64,000 nucleotides of DNA from positions 62,001 through 126,000 of the forward strand of contig CANMXJ010000010.1 of the NCBI GenBank assembly GCA_947501805.1, written 5' to 3'. Shown here piece after piece: positions 39,722-48,465 of the stretch. The notes beneath the pieces were generated by a model that saw only the letters and a list, made by a program, of their open reading frames with translations, searched no databases and was not told where the DNA came from. Source of the DNA: an uncultured Sulfitobacter sp. Its GTDB lineage: Bacteria > Pseudomonadota > Alphaproteobacteria > Rhodobacterales > Rhodobacteraceae. A program made the translations under genes and the position numbers. The first letter of the stretch is position 1, and each line of letters begins with the position of its first letter.

Positions 39722-41683
39722 TCAGCTCCAATGGGCTACAGAGCGTTCCTCGAAGCTTTCGCGGAACTGGCGTGTTGAATTGGGCATCAACTCTCCCGTA
39801 CCCCAGTCAAGGATCACTGCATATTTGCGCACGGCGTCCATCTCGTTGATCTTGCCATCGACATACAATTTCGACACTTCGGCCGGATCCATACGCGCCC
39901 AGTCCACGCGGTTGGCGCGAATATGAGCGCGCGCCTTTTCGGTGGCTGCCGCGTCGATCTGGTAATCCAGCATGTCCTTGTCGATCACCTTGATCACAAC
40001 GCCGTAGTCCGTTTCGGCGCGTTCAACCGAGACATATTCGTCGATCACGTCTTCCAGCACGTCATTGGGATCACGGTCCATCGGATCGCCGTATCCGCCG
40101 CCGCCCGCCGTGGGCCGGCTGAATTTATCCCCGCTCTTCATGGGATAGTTGGAGAAGACGGAGCCAAGCCATTTTTCCTCGCCGGTATCTTCGTGCACCA
40201 CGCTAAGACCATGTGGCATGGAGGGCAATCCGCCCTCGACACCCCAGACAACCGCGCGTTCACGGTCGCAGATGTAGGACATGACGGTGTTGTCGGCCTC
40301 AAGCAAGGTGGACGCCTTGATCACACCCGCGCCACCGCGCCATTTGCCCGGACCGGGGCTGTCTTGCAGAATCTGGAATTCATCCGCCCGCGTTGGATTG
40401 ACCCGTTCGTTGCCTTCCGAGGGTTGCGACATCAGGCCGGTGCCGAAACAGGCCGTGGTGACATCGCTGCCGTCCTTGCCGTTGCGTCCCCCCCAACCAC
40501 CGGGGAGCCATTCGTAGAACATATAGATCGGCTTTTCCGGCTTGCGCAGGTCGTTGCCACCCGCCAGCAGGTATTCAAGGTTGAACGCGCAGGCGATGGC
40601 ACGTTCCGGCATGATCTTGGACCACATCTCGAAAATCGCGTTCATGATCTTTTCGAACGGCATCAGGAAGCCGGTCACGGCGATGGGCCATTCGGCGCTG
40701 ACAACGCTGTCTTTCGGTGTCTTGATCTCAACCATGCGGTAGAAGCCGCTGTTCATTGGCAGATCGGGGAAGAAGGTCTTCATCCCTGCAACCACCGCCG
40801 AGAATGTCGCGCCATGGCCGGAGTTGTAGATCGACGCAATGGTCGGGTGGCTGCCCTCGAAATCATAGGTGATCTGGTCACCTTTGATCGTCATCTTGAT
40901 GTGGATCGGGATCATGCCTTCGCCCGCACCGGGATCACGGTCAATGTAATCCACCGCTTCCCAGGTGCCATCAGGCAGGTCCAGGATACGCTGGCGTACG
41001 GAACGCTCAACGTAGTCCTGCACCTCGTTCATGCCTTGGGTGACCTGACCACGGCCATATTTACCAACCAGACGCTGCAATTCACGTTCGGCCACTTGCG
41101 TTGCCTGTGCCTGCGAATGGATGTCACCGATGATCGACGCGGGGTCACGGGTGTTTGCGGCAAGCATATTGGCCACGTCAGAGCAGAACTTGCCCTTGTG
41201 CCACAACCGCAGCGGCGTGATACGTACCGCTTCGCCAAACATTTCCTTGGCTGTTACGTTAAACGATCCGGGAACGGAACCGCCCAGATCGGACCAGTGG
41301 CCGTTGGATTGAGAGAACCCGATCAACACTTCTTCGTCGAAAATCGGCCGGATGAGGCGCACATCGCTAAAATGCGTACCACCCGCATAAGGGTCGTTGA
41401 TCGCATAGACGTCACCGGGGTACATGTCCCCCTCGAATGCGCGGATCACGTCCTTGCAGGTATAGTGCAAGGTGCCGACATGCACCGCGATGTCAGCGTT
41501 GCCCTGCGCCACGCAATTGCCATCCGCATCATGCAAACCGTTTGAAAAGTCACGATTGTAGATCACGAAGGAATAGCAGGTGCGCAGCATCTGTTCGGCC
41601 ATCTGGTCGACAGATGTGATGAAAGAGTTCTTTAGAACCTCGAAGGTAACCGGGTCCAGTTCCTGTGTTGTTGTGCTGTTCAT
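39722..41683 (-). CDS. Hydantoinase B/oxoprolinase family protein
   Basis: The B subunit of an ATP-dependent cyclic-amide hydrolase or carboxylase (N-methylhydantoinase, 5-oxoprolinase, caprolactamase, acetophenone carboxylase families). The 653 residues contain ICYSFVIYNRDFSNGLHDADGNCVAQGNADIAVHVG-like family stretches (key motif DFSNGLHDADGN), INDPYAGGTHFSDVRLI and TAGGGGYGDPMDRDP. It is about 80-130 residues longer than many HyuB proteins; the extra C-terminal part (ILDWGTGELMPNS) resembles the carboxylase-type branch. It lies four bases after hyuA and immediately before coxM. Confidence 0.92.
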   Translation of the reverse strand: MNSTTTQELDPVTFEVLKNSFITSVDQMAEQMLRTCYSFVIYNRDFSNGLHDADGNCVAQGNADIAVHVGTLHYTCKDVIRAFEGDMYPGDVYAINDPYAGGTHFSDVRLIRPIFDEEVLIGFSQSNGHWSDLGGSVPGSFNVTAKEMFGEAVRITPLRLWHKGKFCSDVANMLAANTRDPASIIGDIHSQAQATQVAERELQRLVGKYGRGQVTQGMNEVQDYVERSVRQRILDLPDGTWEAVDYIDRDPGAGEGMIPIHIKMTIKGDQITYDFEGSHPTIASIYNSGHGATFSAVVAGMKTFFPDLPMNSGFYRMVEIKTPKDSVVSAEWPIAVTGFLMPFEKIMNAIFEMWSKIMPERAIACAFNLEYLLAGGNDLRKPEKPIYMFYEWLPGGWGGRNGKDGSDVTTACFGTGLMSQPSEGNERVNPTRADEFQILQDSPGPGKWRGGAGVIKASTLLEADNTVMSYICDRERAVVWGVEGGLPSMPHGLSVVHEDTGEEKWLGSVFSNYPMKSGDKFSRPTAGGGGYGDPMDRDPNDVLEDVIDEYVSVERAETDYGVVIKVIDKDMLDYQIDAAATEKARAHIRANRVDWARMDPAEVSKLYVDGKINEMDAVRKYAVILDWGTGELMPNSTRQFRESFEERSVAHWS

Positions 41684-41686
41684 GGC

Positions 41687-43714
41687 TTAACCCTCCACCT
41701 TGATAAGAATGTTCATGTATTGATCGACGGTTGCCGTGGTGTTTGGCGGCACAACAACGGTTGAATCAACCTGTTCGACAATCGCCGGGCCGCTGAATTC
41801 GGCACCGGCCTTAAACTGTGCACGGTCATAGACGTTGGTGGTGCAACGCTCGCGTTTGAACCAGACGTCGCGCTGGCCGATAGGATCTGGCGTGTTCTTG
41901 ACCACCTCGTAAGACGGCAGTTCCGCCTTTGGCACCATGCCTGTCGCCTTGACACCGACGCGGAATATGCTGACTGGCGCGTCTTCGCGGCGGAAGTTGT
42001 ATTCATGTTCGTGCTGGTTGTGGAATCCGTCGATCAGATCGCTGGTGGACGTGACCTTGGCAGGTGCTGGCACGGCGAGCGAGCGCCACTGGCCCTGATA
42101 CATCATCTCGACCGTACGCTGGAGTACGGTGTCTTTCGCCGCGACACCTTCATGGCGCAGACGCTCGACCGCTTCGGCTTCGATTTTGGCGAAAGCAGAT
42201 TCCAGATCTTCCGGTTTGGTCGTCGCAGCATCGGCCATAAAGCTGTCGGAGAAGTCGTGCTGGATATCGACCAGCAGACAGCCCATCGCAGAGGTGACGC
42301 CGGGGTTCGGCGGGATGATCACAACGGGGATCGACAGTTCTTTGGCGACCGCAGCGCCATGCAACGCCCCCGCCCCGCCAAAGGCCACCAGCGCAAAATC
42401 ACGCGGGTCATAGCCACGGGTGATCGACAGCAGACGCACCGCATTGGCCATGTTCGCATTTGCCACGTCGATGATCGCCTCGGCTGCTTCGTGCAGCTCC
42501 ATACCAAACGGTTCGGCCACGGTATCGCGCACGGCTTGTTCCGCCAGTTTCGGGTCCAGCGTGATATCGCCACCCGCAAGGCTCGTGCCCAAGCGGCCCA
42601 AGACCACGTTAGCGTCACTGTTGGTCGCCACTTCGTTGCCGTTGGAATAGCACGCAGGCCCCGGCATCGCGCCTGCCGATTGCGGGCCGTTGCGTAGCGA
42701 GCCACCTTCGTCTTTCCAAGCCAGTGATCCGCCACCCGCGCCGATGGTCAGCACCTCGATGCTCGGGAACCGGATTGGGTATCCGTATTCGATGTACCAG
42801 TCTTTGGTGACAGTCGATTCGCCTTGGTAGGCCAGTGACACGTCCGTGCTGGTGCCACCCATGTCAAAGCCGATGGAATTTTCATAGCCGCACAGATTTC
42901 CGATAAACCGGCTGGCTAGGGCACCTGCCGCGATGCCCGATCCGGCCAGACGGGCCGCGAAATCCTTGACACTGGCAGGGGTCATAACGCCGCCGCCGGT
43001 GTGCAGCAACAACAGGTCGCGCTCGTATCCGCCGTCCGACAGCTTGTCGCTAAGGCGGGAAACATAATCGACCACCACAGGGGATACGGCAGCGTTCACC
43101 ATGGTTGTCGAGAAACGCTCGTGTTCGAAAATCTCCGGCATGATCTGGGACGAGATCGAAACATGCACATCCGGCAGCACCTCTTGCAGAATTTCTTTCA
43201 TCCGGCGCTCGTGTTCACCATTCACATAGGAGTTGATGAAGCAGACAGCGATGGCCTTCACGTCGCGCCGTTTCAGAATTTCGGCAACGCGGCGGGCTTC
43301 TTCCTCGTCCAGTTCCTCGATGATCTTGCCCGCGGCATCAATGCGCCCTTTGACTGTCAGGCGATCACGGCGCGGGATGTATGGTTTGGCAACGTCCTTG
43401 TAGGTGTCCCAAAGGTCTTCCTTGTTGGAGCGGCGGATTTCGACCACATCGCGGAAACCTTCGGTGCAGACCATCGCTGTGCGCGGTAGCTTGCGGGTGA
43501 TCAACGCGTTTGTGGCAACAGTTGTGCCGTGTGAAAACATGGTCACATCCGAGAGATCAACCTTGGCATCAGACACCCCCGTCATAATCGCCCGCATCGG
43601 ATCATCCGGCGTCGACGGTGTTTTTTCGATGCGGATCTGGCCCGTATCCTCGTCCATAATACAGACGTCGGTGAACGTCCCGCCTACATCAACTGCAACC
43701 CTTGTTTTTGTCAT
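41687..43714 (-). CDS. Hydantoinase A/oxoprolinase family protein
   Basis: The ATP-binding A subunit partner of HyuB. The 675 residues have the ASKHA-type phosphate motifs VAVDVGGTFTDVCI at the N-terminus and GFDMGGTSTDVSL in the middle, and a C-terminal FSGPAIVEQVDSTVVVPPN. The enzyme phosphorylates the ring amide oxygen or a bicarbonate-derived intermediate. I chose the ATG at 43714; ATGs at 43717 and 43759 are in frame, but GGAAGAG sits directly before 43717, which favours the second ATG of the pair. First gene of a hyuA-hyuB-coxM-coxS-coxL operon downstream of the AraC gene. Confidence 0.93.
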   Translation of the reverse strand: MTKTRVAVDVGGTFTDVCIMDEDTGQIRIEKTPSTPDDPMRAIMTGVSDAKVDLSDVTMFSHGTTVATNALITRKLPRTAMVCTEGFRDVVEIRRSNKEDLWDTYKDVAKPYIPRRDRLTVKGRIDAAGKIIEELDEEEARRVAEILKRRDVKAIAVCFINSYVNGEHERRMKEILQEVLPDVHVSISSQIMPEIFEHERFSTTMVNAAVSPVVVDYVSRLSDKLSDGGYERDLLLLHTGGGVMTPASVKDFAARLAGSGIAAGALASRFIGNLCGYENSIGFDMGGTSTDVSLAYQGESTVTKDWYIEYGYPIRFPSIEVLTIGAGGGSLAWKDEGGSLRNGPQSAGAMPGPACYSNGNEVATNSDANVVLGRLGTSLAGGDITLDPKLAEQAVRDTVAEPFGMELHEAAEAIIDVANANMANAVRLLSITRGYDPRDFALVAFGGAGALHGAAVAKELSIPVVIIPPNPGVTSAMGCLLVDIQHDFSDSFMADAATTKPEDLESAFAKIEAEAVERLRHEGVAAKDTVLQRTVEMMYQGQWRSLAVPAPAKVTSTSDLIDGFHNQHEHEYNFRREDAPVSIFRVGVKATGMVPKAELPSYEVVKNTPDPIGQRDVWFKRERCTTNVYDRAQFKAGAEFSGPAIVEQVDSTVVVPPNTTATVDQYMNILIKVEG

Positions 43715-43786
43715 CATCTCTTCCTGTCTTGGTTTCATCCAGACCCTGTTTTCGGACAAAGCAAAGCCATGCCTCCAAAGAGGGTC

Positions 43787-43802
43787 AATTCAAGTAATTC
43801 AA
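43787..43802 (-). promoter_or_regulatory. Direct-repeat site upstream of hyuA (candidate regulator site)
   Basis: In the 111-base gap between the AraC-family gene and hyuA, AATTCAA occurs at 43787-43793 and again at 43796-43802, nine bases apart. On the coding strand this reads TTGAATT-AC-TTGAATT. AraC proteins bind direct repeats, usually with a period of about one or two helical turns, so the spacing here is close but not ideal. This is a candidate only. Confidence 0.3.
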
Positions 43803-43825
43803 ATTTTGCGTTTTAACGGCGGGAG

Positions 43826-44788
43826 TTAGACCGCCTTTGCCGCTTCCAAACGGCTCATCTTGCGGGTTTCCGTTGGCGTGCAACCAAAGCGGTTCCGGTA
43901 GTGTTTGCAGAATTGGGCTTGATCGTAAAAGCCCCATTTGTAGGCGATATTTGCAACGGTTGTGGTGTCGTTCACCATGCGCAGCGCCTCGTCACAGCGG
44001 GTCAGACGCTTGTCACGGATGTAGCCGACGATGGAATGGTCGCTCTCGGCAAACAAACGCTGGAGATAGCGCAAGGAGATGCCGCAGGATTCCGCAACCA
44101 GTTGCGAATTCAGATTTGGATTGGCGAGGTTGTCGCGGATGAATTGTTCCGCGCGTTGCAGATGTGCAGCGCGAATGGTCGAGGACGAGCTGTCCAGAAT
44201 GCGATCGTCGCTGCGCATTGCGAGACACAAGAGGTCCAACAACTGCTGGCCCGCGATGTCACGGGCCGCATCGTTGATCTGGTCCACACATTTGATGGTG
44301 TTGCGCACCGCCCCGACAAAGAAAGACCCGACACCCTGCGTTGCATCGAAGGTCAGTGCGCCAAGCCGATCAGTCGCCCCAAGACGCGAGCGCACGCTTG
44401 CCGTTGGTACCTTGAGCACCCAGAGCTTGTTGCGTTTGCCATGCCAGAATTCGTACGGCATGTCACCGCGCTCAACCAGAAAGCCACCAGGCGCGCATTT
44501 GGTATCACGCGAGGATTGCTTAAAATGCACATCCCCTCTGTGCGGGATGGTAATCAGCAGACTGCTGTCTTTTTCATTGGCAAAATGGGTGCGCTTGCGG
44601 TGGTACAGAACGCCGTCACATTCCATCTCGGAGAGGCCAAGAATACCAAGTGACCAGGAATTCAACTTCCCTTCAAACTCCGCCTCGTTGTTACATTCGG
44701 CGGACAGCGGAAAATAGGTCTCGGACAAGGTTCGTGCCCAGAGTTCGTTCTTGTTGGTCTCGTCGCAATGAGCCGTCGAAAAAAACAT
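43826..44788 (-). CDS. AraC-family transcriptional regulator
   Basis: A 320-residue regulator. About the first 190 residues resemble the AraC-binding-like ligand domain seen in FeaR/NphR-type activators of aromatic and amine catabolism (RTHFANEKDSSLLITIPHRGD, CAPGGFLVERG). The C-terminal domain has two helix-turn-helix units, VAESCGISLRYLQRLFAE and VANIAYKWGFYDQAQFCKHYRNRFGCTPTETRK. GGGGGAG precedes the ATG. Lying between the importer genes and hyuA on the same strand, it probably activates one or both. Confidence 0.92.
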   Translation of the reverse strand: MFFSTAHCDETNKNELWARTLSETYFPLSAECNNEAEFEGKLNSWSLGILGLSEMECDGVLYHRKRTHFANEKDSSLLITIPHRGDVHFKQSSRDTKCAPGGFLVERGDMPYEFWHGKRNKLWVLKVPTASVRSRLGATDRLGALTFDATQGVGSFFVGAVRNTIKCVDQINDAARDIAGQQLLDLLCLAMRSDDRILDSSSSTIRAAHLQRAEQFIRDNLANPNLNSQLVAESCGISLRYLQRLFAESDHSIVGYIRDKRLTRCDEALRMVNDTTTVANIAYKWGFYDQAQFCKHYRNRFGCTPTETRKMSRLEAAKAV

Positions 44789-44904
44789 AGTCTCCCCCAG
44801 ATGAAGGGCCCCTTCCTAGTAATCGAAGGTTGCCCAGTTGAAACAGTATGATCCGGATATTAACCGAATACTTGTCGAAATGCGCATAAACCTTTGGAAA
44901 GCGG

Positions 44905-45888
44905 TCACCGCGCTTTGGTCTTGATGGCGTCCAATGCCGCGCCAAAAATCAGGATTGCACCGATTACAACAGGCTGCAACGATCCGTTGATTTGTTGCAA
45001 ATTCATGCCGATGGACAGGCAGACGATCAGCAGTGCGCCGTAAATCGGGGCCGAAATGCCACCCGATCCGCCACGCAAAGACGCCCCACCGATGACAGCG
45101 GCGGCGATGCTGTTGAGCACCAGTGACGTGCCGAGGTTCGGCTCTCCCGATCCGGTTTGTGCCGTCATCAACAGCCCCGCAATAGAGGCCAGGACGCCGC
45201 TGGTGACGTAGGCCAGAAACAGATGCTCCTTGACCCGCCGTCCCGCTACATGGGCTACTTCATTGCTGTCACCCAGCACATAGAGAACACGACCGTGCAC
45301 GGTGCGGGTCAGCGAAAAATGCATCGCATAAGCAACCAAACCCGCAATGATCAGAGGGATTGGCAACATGAGGATGATCATCTGGTTAAAGGCATAGCTG
45401 AAGGCTTCAGGCAGATTAAAGATAGGAAAACCGCCCGAAATTGTTGTCGCAACACCGGTGAAAATACTCATCGTGGCAAGCGTTACGATAAATGGGTTGA
45501 TACGGCCGTAGGCGACCAACACACCGTTGACCGCACCAATGACAAGACCAATCAACAACCCCGTCCCGACACCAAGCGCAATGCCAAGCCCCGTGCCATA
45601 AAGCGGCATCACGGCTGTCATTACCATCGAAGACGCCACCGAAACCAGCGAGACATTTGCACCAACTGAAAGGTCAAATCCACGGGTGATGATCACCACC
45701 AATTGTGCGCAGGCGACGAAAAAGAACAGCGAGGATTGCTTCATGATGTTGACGATGTTGTCGCCCGAGAGCATCGCGGGTTGCAGCAAGGCAAATAAAA
45801 CGACAACGCCGACAATCGCCAAAGGCAGCAGCAAATGTGGGCCCACGGCCCGCAGATCAATACCGGATGGTTGTGCCTGATCAGACAT
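44905..45888 (-). CDS. RbsC-type ABC transporter permease (second)
   Basis: A 327-residue inner-membrane permease of the ribose/simple-sugar class (CUT2) with about 8-10 membrane segments. Family stretches include DLSVGANVSLVSVASSM, INPFIVTLATMSIFTGVA and VIGGASLRGGSGGISAPIYGALLIVCLSIGMNL. The ATG at 45888 has GGAGG six bases before it; the start lies inside the preceding permease gene. Its last residues (IFGAALDAIKTKAR) are standard. With the other permease it probably forms a heterodimer. Confidence 0.93.
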   Translation of the reverse strand: MSDQAQPSGIDLRAVGPHLLLPLAIVGVVVLFALLQPAMLSGDNIVNIMKQSSLFFFVACAQLVVIITRGFDLSVGANVSLVSVASSMVMTAVMPLYGTGLGIALGVGTGLLIGLVIGAVNGVLVAYGRINPFIVTLATMSIFTGVATTISGGFPIFNLPEAFSYAFNQMIILMLPIPLIIAGLVAYAMHFSLTRTVHGRVLYVLGDSNEVAHVAGRRVKEHLFLAYVTSGVLASIAGLLMTAQTGSGEPNLGTSLVLNSIAAAVIGGASLRGGSGGISAPIYGALLIVCLSIGMNLQQINGSLQPVVIGAILIFGAALDAIKTKAR

Positions 45889-46885
45889 GGTTGCTCCTCC
45901 GGCTTTCACGGAAACTTTCGGCGGCAACAGCGATCACAATAACCAGACCTATGATGATGATGTGGTATTTGCTGTCGATCCGCGCGAGGCTCATCCCATT
46001 GCTGAGAACGGCAAGGAACAGCGCACTGAGCGCGACCATCTGGATGCGCCCCACTCCGCCTTTCAGCGCAACACCACCGATGACGGCCACAGAGATACTT
46101 TCCAGCATCAGATTACTGCCCAAGGTCGCTTCGCCCGAACCCACCCGTGCGGTCAGGAACAAACCGACAATCCCTGCCAACAAGGCGCTGAGGACATAGG
46201 CCAGCCAGATGTATTTACGTGTGTTCAAACCCGACAGGCGCGATGCCTTTTCATTGCCGCCAACGGCGTAGAAATAGCGGCCTAACCGCGTTTGGTTTTG
46301 CATATACCACAAGACCGCAAGCACAATCGCTGCCGCATAAACGATATAGGGCAGCCCAAAGACCTTGCCGCGCCCTATTTCGCGGGTGAACAGCTCCGGC
46401 ATGTCATAGATCGGCGTGCCTCCCGTGACGTAGCCCGCGATCCCTGCGGCAATTGTCATCGTGCCGATTGTCACCATGAATGGTGAAATCTTGAGGACTG
46501 AAACCAGAAATCCGTTTGCAATCCCCACCATCAAGGCAGGGATCAGCCCCATCAAACAGCCAAGTGCAACAATCACGCCTGCACTTTCAATGCCCATCGA
46601 GGACAGGCCGACCATCGACAGCGCCGAACTCACACTGGTCAGCGCCACGATGGCACCAACAGAAATGTCAAAGCCGCCAACAATGATCACCAACATTTGC
46701 CCCGCCGATATGATCGTCAGGAACGATGCGTTGCGCAACACGTTGATCAGGTTGGAGGTGCGCAGGAAGCGCGGCTCGTATAGCGCCAGCAAGACGCAGG
46801 TCAGCACCAGTACAAAGGGCAGAATACCGATGGTTTTCATCAGCTTGCTTGCGCGGCTTTCAGAAAGGGCAGCTTGAGCGGTCAT
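45881..46885 (-). CDS. RbsC-type ABC transporter permease (first)
   Basis: A 334-residue permease of the same class. It shows GGFDISVGAIVALTSVSSALSM, ISPFMVTIGTMTIAAGIAGYVTGG and VAVIGGVALKGGVGRIQMVALSALFLAVLSNGMSL, matching RbsC landmarks. It overlaps the ATPase gene upstream by four bases and the second permease gene downstream by eight, so translation is coupled. Two distinct permeases imply a heterodimeric channel. Confidence 0.94.
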   Translation of the reverse strand: MTAQAALSESRASKLMKTIGILPFVLVLTCVLLALYEPRFLRTSNLINVLRNASFLTIISAGQMLVIIVGGFDISVGAIVALTSVSSALSMVGLSSMGIESAGVIVALGCLMGLIPALMVGIANGFLVSVLKISPFMVTIGTMTIAAGIAGYVTGGTPIYDMPELFTREIGRGKVFGLPYIVYAAAIVLAVLWYMQNQTRLGRYFYAVGGNEKASRLSGLNTRKYIWLAYVLSALLAGIVGLFLTARVGSGEATLGSNLMLESISVAVIGGVALKGGVGRIQMVALSALFLAVLSNGMSLARIDSKYHIIIIGLVIVIAVAAESFRESRRSNHV

Positions 46886-48459
46886 GGTGCATGTTGTCCT
46901 TGGGTTTCTTCGTCGCCGTGATCAAAGAAATGCGACAGAAGCGCATCTTCGGTCACCGCCTCGCCGTCCAGTTCGCCGACTATCTTGCCTTCGCGCATCA
47001 CGATAACGCGGTGCGACATGTGCATGACTTCGGCCAACTCGGACGAGGCAATCACAACTGCCTTGCCCTCTTCGGTCAGCGCCTTGATCACGTCGTAAAT
47101 CTCCAGCTTGGCCTGAATGTCTACGCCTACGGTTGGTTCATCAAACAGGAATACGTCAAATTCGCGCGACAGCCCACGTGCAATCATCAACTTTTGCTTG
47201 TTGCCGCCCGAAAGTTGATCCGCCTTAGCATTCAACCCCGGTGTTCTGATCTTGAGCTTGTCGATCATTTTCTCGGTAAAGCCCTTTTCGGCGCGGCGGT
47301 TCAATAGTGTCTTGCCGCGCGAAAAAACCGGATCATCCAGCGCCGCGATGGAGCTGTTGGAGATCAGGCTTTGATGCATCGCCAAGCCTTCGGTGGCGCG
47401 ATCGGAGGGGAAATAGCAGATACGGTTGCTCAGCGCCTTTCGTGGCGCATGTTTGTCGAGGCTCACGCCGTTGGCAGTGATCCGTCCGGTTGTCACAACC
47501 TCCAAGCCAAACGCGGCACGCAGGACTTCGGACTTGCCGCAGCCCGCCAGTCCGGCAAAACCCAACACTTCACCACGCTTCACCTCAAAGCTGATGTTTT
47601 CTGCCAGACCGCTTTGCAGGGTAACATTCTCAAAAGACAGGACCGTATCGCCCACGTCCCGTTTGATATGGGGAAAGAATTCGTCAAAGGTGCGGCCCGT
47701 CATCAACTGCACCAGCTCTTTTTCGCTGGTATCGGCCTTGTTCACCGTTGCGATAAACTTGCCATCGCGCAGCACCGTCACACGGTCGGCAAGGCGGGTA
47801 ATTTCCGGCATGCGGTGCGACACATAAACGATGCCCAGACCTTCGCTGCGCAATTGTTCGATGATATCAAAAAGCTGCGCCGCCTCTTGATCGGTCAGCG
47901 ATGCGGTCGGCTCATCAAGAATGAGAACCTTGCAGTCCCAAAGCAGCGCCTTGGCGATCTCGACCATCTGCTGATGGGCACGGCGCAAGGTGCTGACGCG
48001 GGCGGCGGGATCAAGGTGAAAGCCCAGACGGTCCAGAACTGTCTGTACTTTGGCGCGCATGGCCCCCTTGGCCAGACGTCCGCCGCTGGTCATTTCGTGA
48101 CCCAGAAACAGGTTCTCCTCGACCGTCATGTCGGGGATCAGGCTGAATTCCTGAAAGACAATGCTGACACCTTTTTGATGCGCCACTGCGGGTGTCAGGC
48201 TGGTCACGTTCTCGCCAAACAGGCTGTAGGTGCCAGCGTCAAAACTCTGCACACCACAGATGATCTGGATCAGTGTCGACTTACCGGCACCGTTTTCGCC
48301 AAATAAAACATGCACTTCACCTGCACGCAGTTCAAACTGCATATCCTCCAACGCCTTGAAGGCACCGTAGGATTTGTCCAGATGCGCGATCTTGATCAGA
48401 GGCGCTGCGGACGTACCGGGCGCAACGGATGCGCCCGGTTTTGTGGATGTTGACGACAT
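46882..48459 (-). CDS. RbsA-type ABC transporter ATP-binding protein
   Basis: A 525-residue double ATPase, as in ribose-type importers. The N-terminal half has Walker A GENGAGKSTLIQI and Walker B KVLILDEPTASLTDQEA. The C-terminal half has a degenerate Walker A, GLAGCGKSEVLRAA, and signature LSGGNKQKLMIARGL with VFLFDEPTVGVDIQAK. This asymmetry is usual for the RbsA class. The ATG at 48459 directly follows an alternative TTG. It lies six bases after the binding-protein gene. Confidence 0.95.
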   Translation of the reverse strand: MSSTSTKPGASVAPGTSAAPLIKIAHLDKSYGAFKALEDMQFELRAGEVHVLFGENGAGKSTLIQIICGVQSFDAGTYSLFGENVTSLTPAVAHQKGVSIVFQEFSLIPDMTVEENLFLGHEMTSGGRLAKGAMRAKVQTVLDRLGFHLDPAARVSTLRRAHQQMVEIAKALLWDCKVLILDEPTASLTDQEAAQLFDIIEQLRSEGLGIVYVSHRMPEITRLADRVTVLRDGKFIATVNKADTSEKELVQLMTGRTFDEFFPHIKRDVGDTVLSFENVTLQSGLAENISFEVKRGEVLGFAGLAGCGKSEVLRAAFGLEVVTTGRITANGVSLDKHAPRKALSNRICYFPSDRATEGLAMHQSLISNSSIAALDDPVFSRGKTLLNRRAEKGFTEKMIDKLKIRTPGLNAKADQLSGGNKQKLMIARGLSREFDVFLFDEPTVGVDIQAKLEIYDVIKALTEEGKAVVIASSELAEVMHMSHRVIVMREGKIVGELDGEAVTEDALLSHFFDHGDEETQGQHAP

Positions 48460-48465
48460 CAATGC

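Noticed and set aside
39923..41545. 540-codon plus-strand frame opposite hyuB
   Set aside because: It is fully inside hyuB on the other strand and its sequence shows no domain; the hyuB reading is supported by family motifs.
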